From a virus: a stretch of 26,208 nucleotides of DNA. Every line of letters starts with the position of its first letter. The stretch's first letter is position 1. The stretch lies in the IMG/VR virus record IMGVR_UViG_3300021364_001732, positions 1-26,208 of that record; one strand, written 5' to 3'. The notes under the pieces are model-generated. The model ran no database searches, was not told the DNA's origin, and worked only from the letters and a program-made list of their open reading frames with translations. The position numbers were made by a program, and so were the translations under genes. This document shows, piece after piece, positions 6,777 to 14,283 of this stretch.

Positions 6777-9278
6777 ATGATAGCTAGAATACAAATAAGA
6801 AGAGATACAGCATCTAATTGGACTGCAAATAATCCAATATTGACATTAGGTGAAATTGGGTATGACACTGATACTGAAAAATTTAAAGTGGGTATTAGTA
6901 ACAGTAGTCGATGGAATGATTTACCATATGAATTAGGTCAATGGAGATCTGATGCTTCTGGTAATATTTCATATGGTTATGCTAGTGATGGTCCAGCAGA
7001 AGGTAATGTATCTATTAATAATGATTTATTTGTTGGTGGTGACTTAACAGTTAAAGGTACAACCACAACTATCAATACAGAAGTTGCCACATTCAAAGAC
7101 GATATAATTCAATTAAATCTTGATGTTGATGATACTGGAATTTACAGTGGAACATTACAATCAGGTTTTGAAGTTAATAGAGGGAATGTTCCAGTTATTG
7201 GACAATCCACCCAAAAACTATATTGGGATGAAACATCTCTTAAATGGGTTATTGATACTGATCTTAATGTCTTAGGTGACATATACTCGAATGGGGTTGC
7301 TCTTTGGAGACTGAACGGTAATGACATTTATTTTGATAATGGTTATGTTGCTATTGGTTTAGACAATCCATCTTCTGTATTACATATAAAAGATGTTGCA
7401 CCCATAATAACCCTTGAAGATGAGAATAATCCTGCTCATATTTGGCAAGTTGGACAAAATGCAGATAAGTTTTTCATAAATACTGAAACTGCTGCTGATG
7501 GTTCAATGTTTTCTATGTTAGAGGGTGGAAATGTTGGAATTGGAACAGATAATCCAGCAACACTCCTTCATCTAAAAGATGATACCCCAGCTAATGAAAA
7601 TACATGTCTAAGATTAGAAAATGATGTTCAAGTTTGGGATTTGTGTAATAGAGGTGGTGATAATGATAAGTTCAAACTTCTTGATGTAAATGCAAACACA
7701 GCACCATTTATTGTTGAGAAAGCAGCAGCTGCAAATTCTTTATATATCAAATCAGATGGAAGTGTTGGAATTGGAACATCAAATCCATCTGCTAAACTCG
7801 ATGTTGCAGGGGAAATTAATTTTTCGGGATCAAGAGGTTCTTTTGTAAGTTCTCTATCACAACCAAGAATTTACAGAAGTGGAAGTGATCAAGGAACTTA
7901 CCCTTTTGATGATTTCGGGCATTTGATATTACAAACAAGAACTGATGGATCTAATCGTGATATAGTTTTTGCGACTGGCACAAATGGAGCAAATCTGACT
8001 GTAATAGATTCTGACGGAAATGTCGCAATTGGAACATCAACACAGTCAACTGCAAGACTTACTGTGGATAGTTCGACTGGAAATTTAGTTGCAAAATTCC
8101 AGAGCAGTGATGCAAATGCATACATTAGTTTTGCTGACAACTCCACATCAACTCCACCCTTAGTTGGTGCGGTTGCTGACGATTTTTCTGTATGGACTGC
8201 TAACACTAGAAGGATGACAATATTAAATAGCAATGGAAATGTCGGAATCGGAACTGAAAGTCCAGGCCAGATTTTACAAGTTGGTGGAGATGTTAGGGGT
8301 CAGATTTATATAGACGGAACTTCAACACAAAGCCCTACACTAACACTTGATCATACATCATTTACAAATGGTCGAAAATGGATTCTATATTCTGGTGGTT
8401 CCGCAGCTGAAAATTTTGATATTTATGATGGAACTGCAAATTTGCCAAGATTTTCAATAGACGAGAACGGTAATGTCGGTATTGGAGACACCACACCAGC
8501 AGAAAAATTAGAAGTAAACGGAGCAATAAAACTTGGAACAACTTCATCAACAAATGCTGGAACAATAAGATGGACTGGTTTTGATTTTGAAGGATATGAT
8601 GGAGCATCTTGGAACTCTCTAACGTCTAGCGGTGCTGTAAGCTCTCAGTGGACAACCTCTGGAAGTGATATTTACTATAATACAGGTAGTGTCGGAATTG
8701 GAACATCATCACCAGATGAACTTCTTCACGTATCAGACACTTCTGCAAACTCAAATCCTGGAATTAGAATAGAAAATGATGCTCAAGAATGGGTAATTTA
8801 CAATAGAGGTAGTGCATCTGATAGATTTCAAATTACCGATGTTACTAACACCGAAAATCCCTTCAAAATTCTTCCAGACTCACCAACCAATTCGATTAGT
8901 ATCACCACAGGTGGTGTTGCTATGGGGAAAGAAGTTGCATCGGAAGTATTAGATGTGGTTGGAAACATAACAGCAACAGGAACAATAACATCATCTTCTG
9001 ATATCACACTCAAAGAAAATATTGAACTAATATCAGACCCAATAGAGAAAGTAAAAGAGATAAGTGGATACACTTTCAATAAGAAAGGTGAAGACTTGAG
9101 ATTGGTCGGACTAATAGCACAAGAAGTTGAAAAAGTCCTTCCAGAAGCAGTTGCCGAAAACAACGAAGGTCTCAAAAGTGTTGCTTACGGAAACCTTGTT
9201 GCCTTACTAGTTGAGTGTGTAAAAAAGCAAGATGAAAGAATAGAAAGTTTAGAAAGAACTATAAAGGAAATGAAGTAA
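6777..9278 (+). CDS. Long tail fibre: Mtd-N-like head, beta repeats, S74 chaperone
   Basis: The 833-residue product starts at an ATG after AAGGG (6766-6770). Residues 1-50 (RIQIRRDTASNW, LTLGEIGYDTD, FKVGISNSSRWNDLPY) resemble the N-terminal domain of Mtd-type fibre proteins, which usually joins a fibre to the virion. Residues 80-130 carry LTVKGTTTTINTEVATF and a DDIIQLN segment. From about 170 to 690 there are repeated GNVGIGT...P units separated by divergent beta domains, probably distal receptor-binding regions. The C-terminus (from residue 741) is an S74 chaperone domain with Ser741 and Lys746 in SDITLKENI and a final coiled coil. Its S74 domain closely resembles that of the preceding gene, so the two fibres may be related by duplication. 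No separate promoter is evident. Confidence 0.85.
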   Translation: MIARIQIRRDTASNWTANNPILTLGEIGYDTDTEKFKVGISNSSRWNDLPYELGQWRSDASGNISYGYASDGPAEGNVSINNDLFVGGDLTVKGTTTTINTEVATFKDDIIQLNLDVDDTGIYSGTLQSGFEVNRGNVPVIGQSTQKLYWDETSLKWVIDTDLNVLGDIYSNGVALWRLNGNDIYFDNGYVAIGLDNPSSVLHIKDVAPIITLEDENNPAHIWQVGQNADKFFINTETAADGSMFSMLEGGNVGIGTDNPATLLHLKDDTPANENTCLRLENDVQVWDLCNRGGDNDKFKLLDVNANTAPFIVEKAAAANSLYIKSDGSVGIGTSNPSAKLDVAGEINFSGSRGSFVSSLSQPRIYRSGSDQGTYPFDDFGHLILQTRTDGSNRDIVFATGTNGANLTVIDSDGNVAIGTSTQSTARLTVDSSTGNLVAKFQSSDANAYISFADNSTSTPPLVGAVADDFSVWTANTRRMTILNSNGNVGIGTESPGQILQVGGDVRGQIYIDGTSTQSPTLTLDHTSFTNGRKWILYSGGSAAENFDIYDGTANLPRFSIDENGNVGIGDTTPAEKLEVNGAIKLGTTSSTNAGTIRWTGFDFEGYDGASWNSLTSSGAVSSQWTTSGSDIYYNTGSVGIGTSSPDELLHVSDTSANSNPGIRIENDAQEWVIYNRGSASDRFQITDVTNTENPFKILPDSPTNSISITTGGVAMGKEVASEVLDVVGNITATGTITSSSDITLKENIELISDPIEKVKEISGYTFNKKGEDLRLVGLIAQEVEKVLPEAVAENNEGLKSVAYGNLVALLVECVKKQDERIESLERTIKEMK

Positions 9279-9300
9279 ATAGTTCTCACTTTTAACATAT

Positions 9301-9308
9301 TATAAATA
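9301..9308 (+). promoter_or_regulatory. Late promoter box TATAAATA
   Basis: This exact late box is 21 bases before the ATG of the gp67-like gene, and it starts the head-assembly transcript. Confidence 0.8.
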
Positions 9309-9329
9309 AATGTGTCATGGAGTTATATT

Positions 9330-9503
9330 ATGAGTAAAAATTTTGAAATAGTTGACAATATATCTAAAGGGAATTTGTCTAAGGCAAGAGAACTGGTGAA
9401 ATTAGTTCTTGACCGTAAAGCAGTCGAATTTCTAGAAAAAGAAAAGGTGAATATCTCAAAAGACTTTTTAAACGATGGGTCCGATGAGACTGGAGAAGAG
9501 TAA
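9330..9503 (+). CDS. 67: Prohead core protein, gp67-like
   Basis: The product has 57 residues. I chose ATG 9330 because GGAG at 9319-9322 sits 7 bases upstream; an in-frame GTG at 9312 would place its start between the late box and this ribosome site. The pattern NLSKARELVKLVLDRKAVEFLEKEKVNISKDFL followed by an acidic tail matches my recollection of T4 gp67, whose helical part contains a similar xAR...L...KEKxxIxxxFL pattern. T4 gp67 is about 80 residues with a longer acidic tail. gp67 is an internal scaffold component cut by the gp21 protease. Its place ahead of g21 and g22 agrees. Confidence 0.75.
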   Translation: MSKNFEIVDNISKGNLSKARELVKLVLDRKAVEFLEKEKVNISKDFLNDGSDETGEE

Positions 9504-10055
9504 ATGAAATCTTTAAAAGATCTAAAAGTTGTAGAAGAGGAAGAAGCAATTGAAGTTAAGAACTCAAAAACTTTTTCCAATTTAAGAAAGAATAACCAAG
9601 ATGAAATTGAAGAAGTTGCGAAAGCTGTAACTGGAAGAGACCAAGAAATAATTGACCAACACCCTTTAGAAGTTATAGATGGGACACAAGGTGAAGATAA
9701 ACCTTTGGAAAATCAAAAGGGTAAGAAGAAAAAGAAAAAGGTTCAGAAGAATGTAATGTCTGATGATAATGGACCAAAACCACAATTAGAATCCAAAACC
9801 AAAAAAGTTGAAGATGTTTATTCAGTTATTGTGGAGTCGGTTGAGAAGAATAGAGATAAGAGAATCTATTTTGAATCCGATGATAGTTCTTTTGTTTTAG
9901 ATCCAAAAGTCTCTAAAATTATCAAGACTGTATATGAAAGTCTTAATAGAGATAATAGAAGAATTATGAGAGAGAAGTTGAATGAAAATTTATCTTCCTT
10001 TTGTAAGGTATTGTCTTTCTCTATATGTAAATTAGGAAAAGTAGAAGAGAGTTAA
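9504..10055 (+). CDS. Probable prohead core protein (gp68 position)
   Basis: The 183-residue product begins at the ATG directly after the TAA of the gp67-like gene (no spacer), so translation is probably coupled. It is highly charged: an acidic and helical N-terminus, a Lys block (KGKKKKKKVQK, about residues 73-83), and a more ordered C-terminal third (VIVESVEKNRDKRIYFES, then SSFCKVLSFSICKLG). I do not recognise the sequence itself. The charge, and its place between gp67 and the gp21 protease where T4 has g68, suggest a prohead core component. It ends 1 base before g21. Confidence 0.55.
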   Translation: MKSLKDLKVVEEEEAIEVKNSKTFSNLRKNNQDEIEEVAKAVTGRDQEIIDQHPLEVIDGTQGEDKPLENQKGKKKKKKVQKNVMSDDNGPKPQLESKTKKVEDVYSVIVESVEKNRDKRIYFESDDSSFVLDPKVSKIIKTVYESLNRDNRRIMREKLNENLSSFCKVLSFSICKLGKVEES

Positions 10056-10056
10056 A

Positions 10057-10707
10057 ATGAAACTGATAAAAGAGTTGATAGAAGAAGAAAACCTTCAATT
10101 CATCACTGAAGATAAAGATGGTGAAAAAAGATATTATATTGAAGGTGTTTTTATGCAAGCAGATGTTAAAAATAAAAATGGTCGAATGTATGGTTCGAAT
10201 ATGCTTGCCGAAAAGGTTGAAGAGTATTCCAAAAACTTTATTGAAAAAAATAGAGCTTACGGTGAACTAGGACACCCATCAAATCCTTCTATTAATTTGG
10301 AGAGAGTTTCACATAGAATTGTTTCCTTGAAAAAGGATGGTTCAAACTTCGTAGGTAAGGCACAAGTATCTAGCACCCCCTATGGTAACATCGTCAAAGG
10401 TCTTTTAGAAGACGGTGGAAAACTTGGAGTCTCATCTAGAGGACTGGGATCATTGATGAAGGAAAACGGAGTGTTAAAAGTTCAGAGTGATTTTATGATT
10501 GTCACTCCAGCAGACATTGTTGCAGATCCATCTGCTCCAGATGCTTTCGTTGAAGGTATCATGGAAGGTCGAGAATGGGTATGGGATAATGGTATCATTC
10601 GTGAAAAAACTGTTGAAGATTATAAACAAATTGTAGAGAAGACATCATCTAAAGATTTGAAGATGATGAAACTAAAGTTATTCGAAGATTTTCTTTCGAA
10701 ACTGTAA
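10057..10707 (+). CDS. 21: Prohead maturation protease gp21
   Basis: The 216-residue product is close to the T4 length (212). It cuts scaffold and capsid proteins during head maturation, usually after (L/I)xE. Visible family marks are YYIEGVFMQADVKNKNGRMY near the N-terminus, the catalytic His in GELGHP (His73), and the nucleophile motif LGVSSRGLG (Ser126 or Ser127), followed by DIVADPSAPDAFV. The gene lies between the core genes and g22/g23 as in T4-like phages. The C-terminal 40 residues are Lys-rich and helical. A late box follows at 10719. Confidence 0.93.
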   Translation: MKLIKELIEEENLQFITEDKDGEKRYYIEGVFMQADVKNKNGRMYGSNMLAEKVEEYSKNFIEKNRAYGELGHPSNPSINLERVSHRIVSLKKDGSNFVGKAQVSSTPYGNIVKGLLEDGGKLGVSSRGLGSLMKENGVLKVQSDFMIVTPADIVADPSAPDAFVEGIMEGREWVWDNGIIREKTVEDYKQIVEKTSSKDLKMMKLKLFEDFLSKL

Positions 10708-10718
10708 ATATTAATTAT

Positions 10719-10726
10719 TATAAATA
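10719..10726 (+). promoter_or_regulatory. Late promoter box TATAAATA
   Basis: This exact late box is 36 bases before the ATG of g22. Confidence 0.8.
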
Positions 10727-10762
10727 GATATAATAAATGCAAAACATTTAGGAGTATTAAAA

Positions 10763-11860
10763 ATGTCTAGTGAAATTTTAAATGAAGAAGAAGAAACTAT
10801 TGAAATTTCGGAAGAAACTACTGAGGTCGAAACAGAGGTTGAAACCGAAGAAACTGCTGAAGTTGAATTAGATGAATCTGTTGAAGTTGAAACAGATACA
10901 GAAGTCGAACTTACAGATGAAGAAACTGAAGGTGCTGTTTTAGAATCAGTTCTAGAAACCTTACCTACTTCTAAATCAGGAATGGTTCAAACTATCAACA
11001 CCCTATTAACTGAAATGACTAAGGATGAGTTACAATTTAAAGTAAAGCACTTAGTTGAAGTCTTAACTTCCACTGAAAAAGAAATTCTTGAAAGAGAAGG
11101 TGGGTTGAACTTAACAGAAGTTGATCTATCTGATGATGTTAATTCATTGTTTGAGGGTGAAGAGTTTGATGTAAACTTCCGAAGAAAAGCAACTTTGTTA
11201 TTCGAAACTGCTGTTGCTAAAAGAGTTGAAGAAGTTCAAACTAATATTGAAGAGAACTTCAAGCAAGATATGGAAGAGCAAGTTCTTGACTATAAAGAAA
11301 AGTTAGCAGAAGCTGTTGACAAACTTTTAAATGCTTCCATCGAAGATTGGCAAGATGATAATAAACTTGCTATTCATTCTGGACTTAAAGCAGAAATCAC
11401 TGAAGAATTCATGAGTGGATTAAAGACACTTTTCAAAGAGCATTACATTGATATCCCTGAAGATAAAGAAAATGAATATGTTAATTTGAAAGAGTCACAT
11501 GATAACACATCAATCAAGTTGAACGAAGAGATTGAAAAGAATATTGAACTTAAATCTACTATTCACGAACAGCAAAGAGAAATTTTGTTCTGGGAAAACA
11601 CTCAAGATTTGACAACTGTTGAACGAGAGAGATTGCAGAAACTTGCTGAAAAGATTGAATTTGATAATGAAGATGAGTATGTTGAAGGATTGGAAACAAT
11701 CAAGAAATGTTACTTCACTGAAAAAGAAGAAGAAGTTGTAACTGAAGAATCCGAAGAGATTGAAGAAGTTGAAACTCTTCAAGTAGTAGCTGAAACTACT
11801 GAACAACCTAAAACTAAAATTGAACGATATGCCCAAGATTTGGGTCGATATTGGAAATAA
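10763..11860 (+). CDS. 22: Prohead core scaffold protein gp22
   Basis: The 365-residue product starts at an ATG after AGGAG (10750-10754). It is the major internal scaffold on which gp23 assembles, and is later degraded by gp21. The first 60 residues are almost wholly acidic, with repeated TEVE/ETEE units. The middle is long amphipathic helix (KDELQFKVKHLVEVLTS, then FETAVAKRVEEVQTNIEENF). The C-terminus ends KIERYAQDLGRYWK, an ending typical of T4-like gp22. It is longer than T4 gp22 (269 residues), mainly through the acidic N-terminus and a second acidic stretch near residues 325-345. Many xxE sites could be cut by gp21. It lies between the protease and capsid genes and has its own late box. 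Confidence 0.88.
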   Translation: MSSEILNEEEETIEISEETTEVETEVETEETAEVELDESVEVETDTEVELTDEETEGAVLESVLETLPTSKSGMVQTINTLLTEMTKDELQFKVKHLVEVLTSTEKEILEREGGLNLTEVDLSDDVNSLFEGEEFDVNFRRKATLLFETAVAKRVEEVQTNIEENFKQDMEEQVLDYKEKLAEAVDKLLNASIEDWQDDNKLAIHSGLKAEITEEFMSGLKTLFKEHYIDIPEDKENEYVNLKESHDNTSIKLNEEIEKNIELKSTIHEQQREILFWENTQDLTTVERERLQKLAEKIEFDNEDEYVEGLETIKKCYFTEKEEEVVTEESEEIEEVETLQVVAETTEQPKTKIERYAQDLGRYWK

Positions 11861-11880
11861 TAATTGTAAAAAACAAATAA

Positions 11881-11888
11881 TATAAATA
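11881..11888 (+). promoter_or_regulatory. Late promoter box TATAAATA (capsid gene)
   Basis: This exact late box is 71 bases before the gp23 ATG, giving the longest leader among the late units here. Confidence 0.8.
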
Positions 11889-11920
11889 TATTTGTGATGA
11901 ACTAAGTGTAACTAAGATGT

Positions 11921-11937
11921 TAGATTCTGAAAATCTA
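11921..11937 (+). promoter_or_regulatory. Hairpin in the gp23 leader
   Basis: TAGATT (11921-11926) and AATCTA (11932-11937) form a 6-bp stem with a 5-base loop, 22 bases before the ATG and upstream of AAGGAG (11945-11950). It may stabilise the capsid mRNA. The stem is AT-rich and marginal. Confidence 0.4.
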
Positions 11938-11959
11938 TACGGAAAAGGAGAAAATTAAA

Positions 11960-13243
11960 ATGAGTTACGAAGATTTGTTGAAAAAATGGGAACCTATTCT
12001 TGAGCACCCTGAGTTTGCTGAGATTAAGGATCCTTACAAGAAAAAAGTCACAGCAATCCTTTTAGAGAATCAGGATCGTGACATGGAAGAAGCTAAAAAT
12101 GGTGGATACGGTTCTCTTAATGAAACTAATGTTGCTGGTGCTACTGGTTTTCAAAGTGCAAACACTGGACCTCAAGCAGGTTTTGACCCAGTTCTCATCT
12201 CTATGATTCGAAGAAGTATGCCAAACTTGATTGCTTTTGACGTAATGGGTGTTCAACCTATGAACGGTCCTTCTGGTCTTATTTTCGCAATGAAGAGTAA
12301 CTATACTGCACAAGGTGGAGCAGAAGCTCTTCACGATGAAGCTAACACTGGATTCTCTGGTGATGGTACTGCTAATGGTGCTGCAAATCCTTTTGATGCT
12401 GCTTATGCTGCTGGTTCAGGACTTGGAACTGCTGATGCTGAACTTTTAGGTTCTGGTGCTCCTGCTGGTGATTTTGCTGAAATGGCAATGTCCATCGATA
12501 AGATTTCTGTAACTGCAAAGTCCAGAGCTCTTAAAGCAGAATACACTATGGAATTAGCACAAGACTTGAAAGCAATTCATAATCTTGATGCTGAATCCGA
12601 ATTAGCAAACATTCTTTCAACTGAAATCATGGCTGAAATCAACCGAGAGATGATTCGAAAGATTAACTTGACTGCTACTGCTGGTGCTGCTGATACTCAA
12701 GCACCCGGAACTTTTGACTTAGACTTAGACTCCAGTGGTCGATGGTCTGTTGAAAAGTTCAAAGGACTTTTATTCCAAATCGAGAGAGATGCTAATGCTA
12801 TTGCTAAGGCTACTCGACGAGGAAAGGGAAATGTTATCATCTGTTCCTCTGATGTTGCTTCTGCTCTTCAGATGGCTGGTGTTCTAGATTACAATCCTGC
12901 TCTTCAAAACAGTCTACAAGTTGACGATACAGGAAGCACTTTTGCTGGTGTTTTGAACGGACGATACAAAGTTTATATCGATCCTTATGTATCTGGTGTT
13001 GAATATTACACTCTTGGATACAAAGGTTCCAGTGCTTATGATGCTGGTTTGTTCTACTGTCCATACGTTCCACTTCAGATGGTTCGAGCAATGGGAGAAA
13101 ACACTTTCCAACCAAAAATCGGTTTCAAGACTCGATATGGTTTGGTTGCTAACCCATTCGCTACTGCTGCTGGTGACGGTGATGTTAATTCTGCTAAAAA
13201 GAATCTTTACTACAGAGCTGTTAAAGTAGACAACTTATTATAA
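11960..13243 (+). CDS. 23: Major capsid protein gp23
   Basis: The 427-residue product has clear T4-like capsid marks: PVLISMIRRSMPNLIAFDVM, GVQPMNGPSGLIFAMKSNY, a Gly/Ala-rich insertion, KISVTAKSRALKAEYTMELAQDL, LANILSTEIMAEINREMIRK, then VGFKTRYG-like IGFKTRYGLVANPFA near the C-terminus. It is shorter than T4 gp23 (521 residues), as I recall for marine relatives. The gp21 protease is expected to remove an N-terminal peptide; L-N-E at residues 53-55, or L-L-E at 34-36, fit its site rule. The start ATG follows AAGGAG. The gene has many C-ending codons and CGA for Arg, consistent with very high expression. An intrinsic terminator follows at 13269. No g24 vertex gene lies next to it. Confidence 0.95.
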   Translation: MSYEDLLKKWEPILEHPEFAEIKDPYKKKVTAILLENQDRDMEEAKNGGYGSLNETNVAGATGFQSANTGPQAGFDPVLISMIRRSMPNLIAFDVMGVQPMNGPSGLIFAMKSNYTAQGGAEALHDEANTGFSGDGTANGAANPFDAAYAAGSGLGTADAELLGSGAPAGDFAEMAMSIDKISVTAKSRALKAEYTMELAQDLKAIHNLDAESELANILSTEIMAEINREMIRKINLTATAGAADTQAPGTFDLDLDSSGRWSVEKFKGLLFQIERDANAIAKATRRGKGNVIICSSDVASALQMAGVLDYNPALQNSLQVDDTGSTFAGVLNGRYKVYIDPYVSGVEYYTLGYKGSSAYDAGLFYCPYVPLQMVRAMGENTFQPKIGFKTRYGLVANPFATAAGDGDVNSAKKNLYYRAVKVDNLL

Positions 13244-13257
13244 TAACTATAATACAG

Positions 13258-13265
13258 TATAAATA
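13258..13265 (+). promoter_or_regulatory. Late promoter box TATAAATA in front of a terminator
   Basis: This exact late box ends 4-6 bases before the terminator stem. Initiation about 6 bases downstream (near 13271) would put the whole hairpin at the very 5' end of the RNA. It may instead be a chance or non-productive box, as another lies at 13302. Confidence 0.5.
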
Positions 13266-13268
13266 AAA

Positions 13269-13296
13269 AAACCTTCCCTTCGGGGAGGGTTTTTTT
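13269..13296 (+). terminator. Intrinsic terminator after gp23, UUCG tetraloop
   Basis: ACCTTCCC (13271-13278) pairs with GGGAGGGT (13283-13290), one G-U pair included, around a TTCG loop closed by C-G. The stem can extend through A-T pairs into the seven-T run (13290-13296). Confidence 0.95.
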
Positions 13297-13301
13297 GCTA
13301 T

Positions 13302-13309
13302 TATAAATA
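13302..13309 (+). promoter_or_regulatory. Late promoter box TATAAATA
   Basis: This exact late box is 17 bases before the ATG of the tail-tube-like gene and just downstream of the gp23 terminator. Confidence 0.75.
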
Positions 13310-13326
13310 TATTAGAGGATTATATT

Positions 13327-13821
13327 ATGAGCTATATTGACAGACAACCAATTGATAGAAATTTTTTGTCTAAAGATAATTTTAGTGCGGTTTTTTCAAA
13401 CTTCCCTAAAATGGAATACTTCATTCAGTCTTTTGAATTCCCCGGAGTTAATGTTCCAGCATTAAAGCAACCATCATATCTAAAAGGTATTGATGTACAC
13501 GGTTCTTTCATAGAGTATGATGATTTGTCAATAACTTTTGCTATTAATGAAGATTTCTCAAATTATAGAGAAATATATACTTGGTTGACTAAAACTGGTA
13601 CACCTCAAAATTTAAAAGAGTTTGAAACACCAGATAATTTAGATCACTGCACATTAATGATAACTTCCAATAATAAAAACACAATTCTGAAAGTTCGATT
13701 TGATAAAATATTTCCAATTGCACTTTCCTCATTCACATTAGATACAACTTCCGAACATAATATAGTCACTGCTACTGCTACTTTTAAGTTTAACTCAATG
13801 ACATTTGATGCAAATATTTAA
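13327..13821 (+). CDS. Tail-tube-fold protein (gp19/gp54 superfamily-like)
   Basis: The 164-residue product starts at an ATG after AGAGG (13313-13317). The pattern FSAVFSNFPKMEYFIQSFEF, PGVNVPALKQPSYLKGIDV, then EYDDLSITFAINEDFSNYRE and IYTWL, with a C-terminal TATATFKFNSM strand, resembles the T4-like tail tube family (gp19, 163 residues) and the tube initiator gp54. The length fits gp19. Position argues otherwise: between g23 and uvsY I would expect the tail terminator gp3 in marine T4-like phages, and g19 normally lies near g18 and g20. I therefore give no symbol. It acts in tail assembly in either case. Its TAA stop is part of the ribosome site of uvsY. Confidence 0.65.
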   Translation: MSYIDRQPIDRNFLSKDNFSAVFSNFPKMEYFIQSFEFPGVNVPALKQPSYLKGIDVHGSFIEYDDLSITFAINEDFSNYREIYTWLTKTGTPQNLKEFETPDNLDHCTLMITSNNKNTILKVRFDKIFPIALSSFTLDTTSEHNIVTATATFKFNSMTFDANI

Positions 13822-13830
13822 GGAGTCTCT

Positions 13831-14280
13831 ATGCGAGAATCTATTTCATTAGAAGAAATAGAAAGAATGTGGGAAGAGGATAGAAAAATGTTCCGTGATA
13901 AATTATCAGAACATAATCTTGATATCCCAAACCTACATGGTAGATATATGACAATATACAATACCGAAAGAATATTCAGAAAAACTCTCGACTTAAAGAA
14001 GAGAAGACTTTACATGACACTTAGGTCATATTTTTCTGGCACTCTCGACAAAATGACTTTGGATAAACACGGATGGATTCCATACGGTGTTAAAGTCCTA
14101 AAATCAGATTTAGATATACATATTGAATCACATGAATCTTTTTGTGATATTGAAAAGCAGGTTGAAGTATCTAATATCAAAATCAATCTGCTTGAACAAA
14201 TTTTAAGACTCATTATGAACAGAGGATTTCAAATCAAAAATGAAATAGAACTTGTTAAATGGGAGTCTGGTATCATTTAA
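13831..14280 (+). CDS. uvsY: Recombination mediator UvsY
   Basis: The 149-residue product starts at an ATG after TAAGGAG (13819-13825). UvsY helps load the UvsX recombinase onto gp32-covered single-stranded DNA. T4 UvsY has 137 residues. The C-terminus here (LEQILRLIMNRGFQIKNEIELVKWESG) aligns with the T4 ending, which has an SRGFAIK...FEAG pattern. The middle is basic (LDLKKRRLYMTLRSYFSG), as expected for DNA binding. It is 3 bases from uvsW, as the same pair are neighbours in T4. Confidence 0.8.
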   Translation: MRESISLEEIERMWEEDRKMFRDKLSEHNLDIPNLHGRYMTIYNTERIFRKTLDLKKRRLYMTLRSYFSGTLDKMTLDKHGWIPYGVKVLKSDLDIHIESHESFCDIEKQVEVSNIKINLLEQILRLIMNRGFQIKNEIELVKWESGII

Positions 14281-14283
14281 TAT

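Noticed and set aside
6777-9278. Diversity-generating retroelement suggested by the Mtd-like domain
   Set aside because: No reverse transcriptase or template/variable repeat pair is visible, and the C-terminus is an S74 domain rather than a C-type lectin variable domain.
12062-13115. Several minus-strand reading frames opposite gp23 (also opposite uvsY/uvsW, gp22 and gp43)
   Set aside because: They overlap well-recognised genes, are compositionally odd, and have no recognisable domains or start signals.
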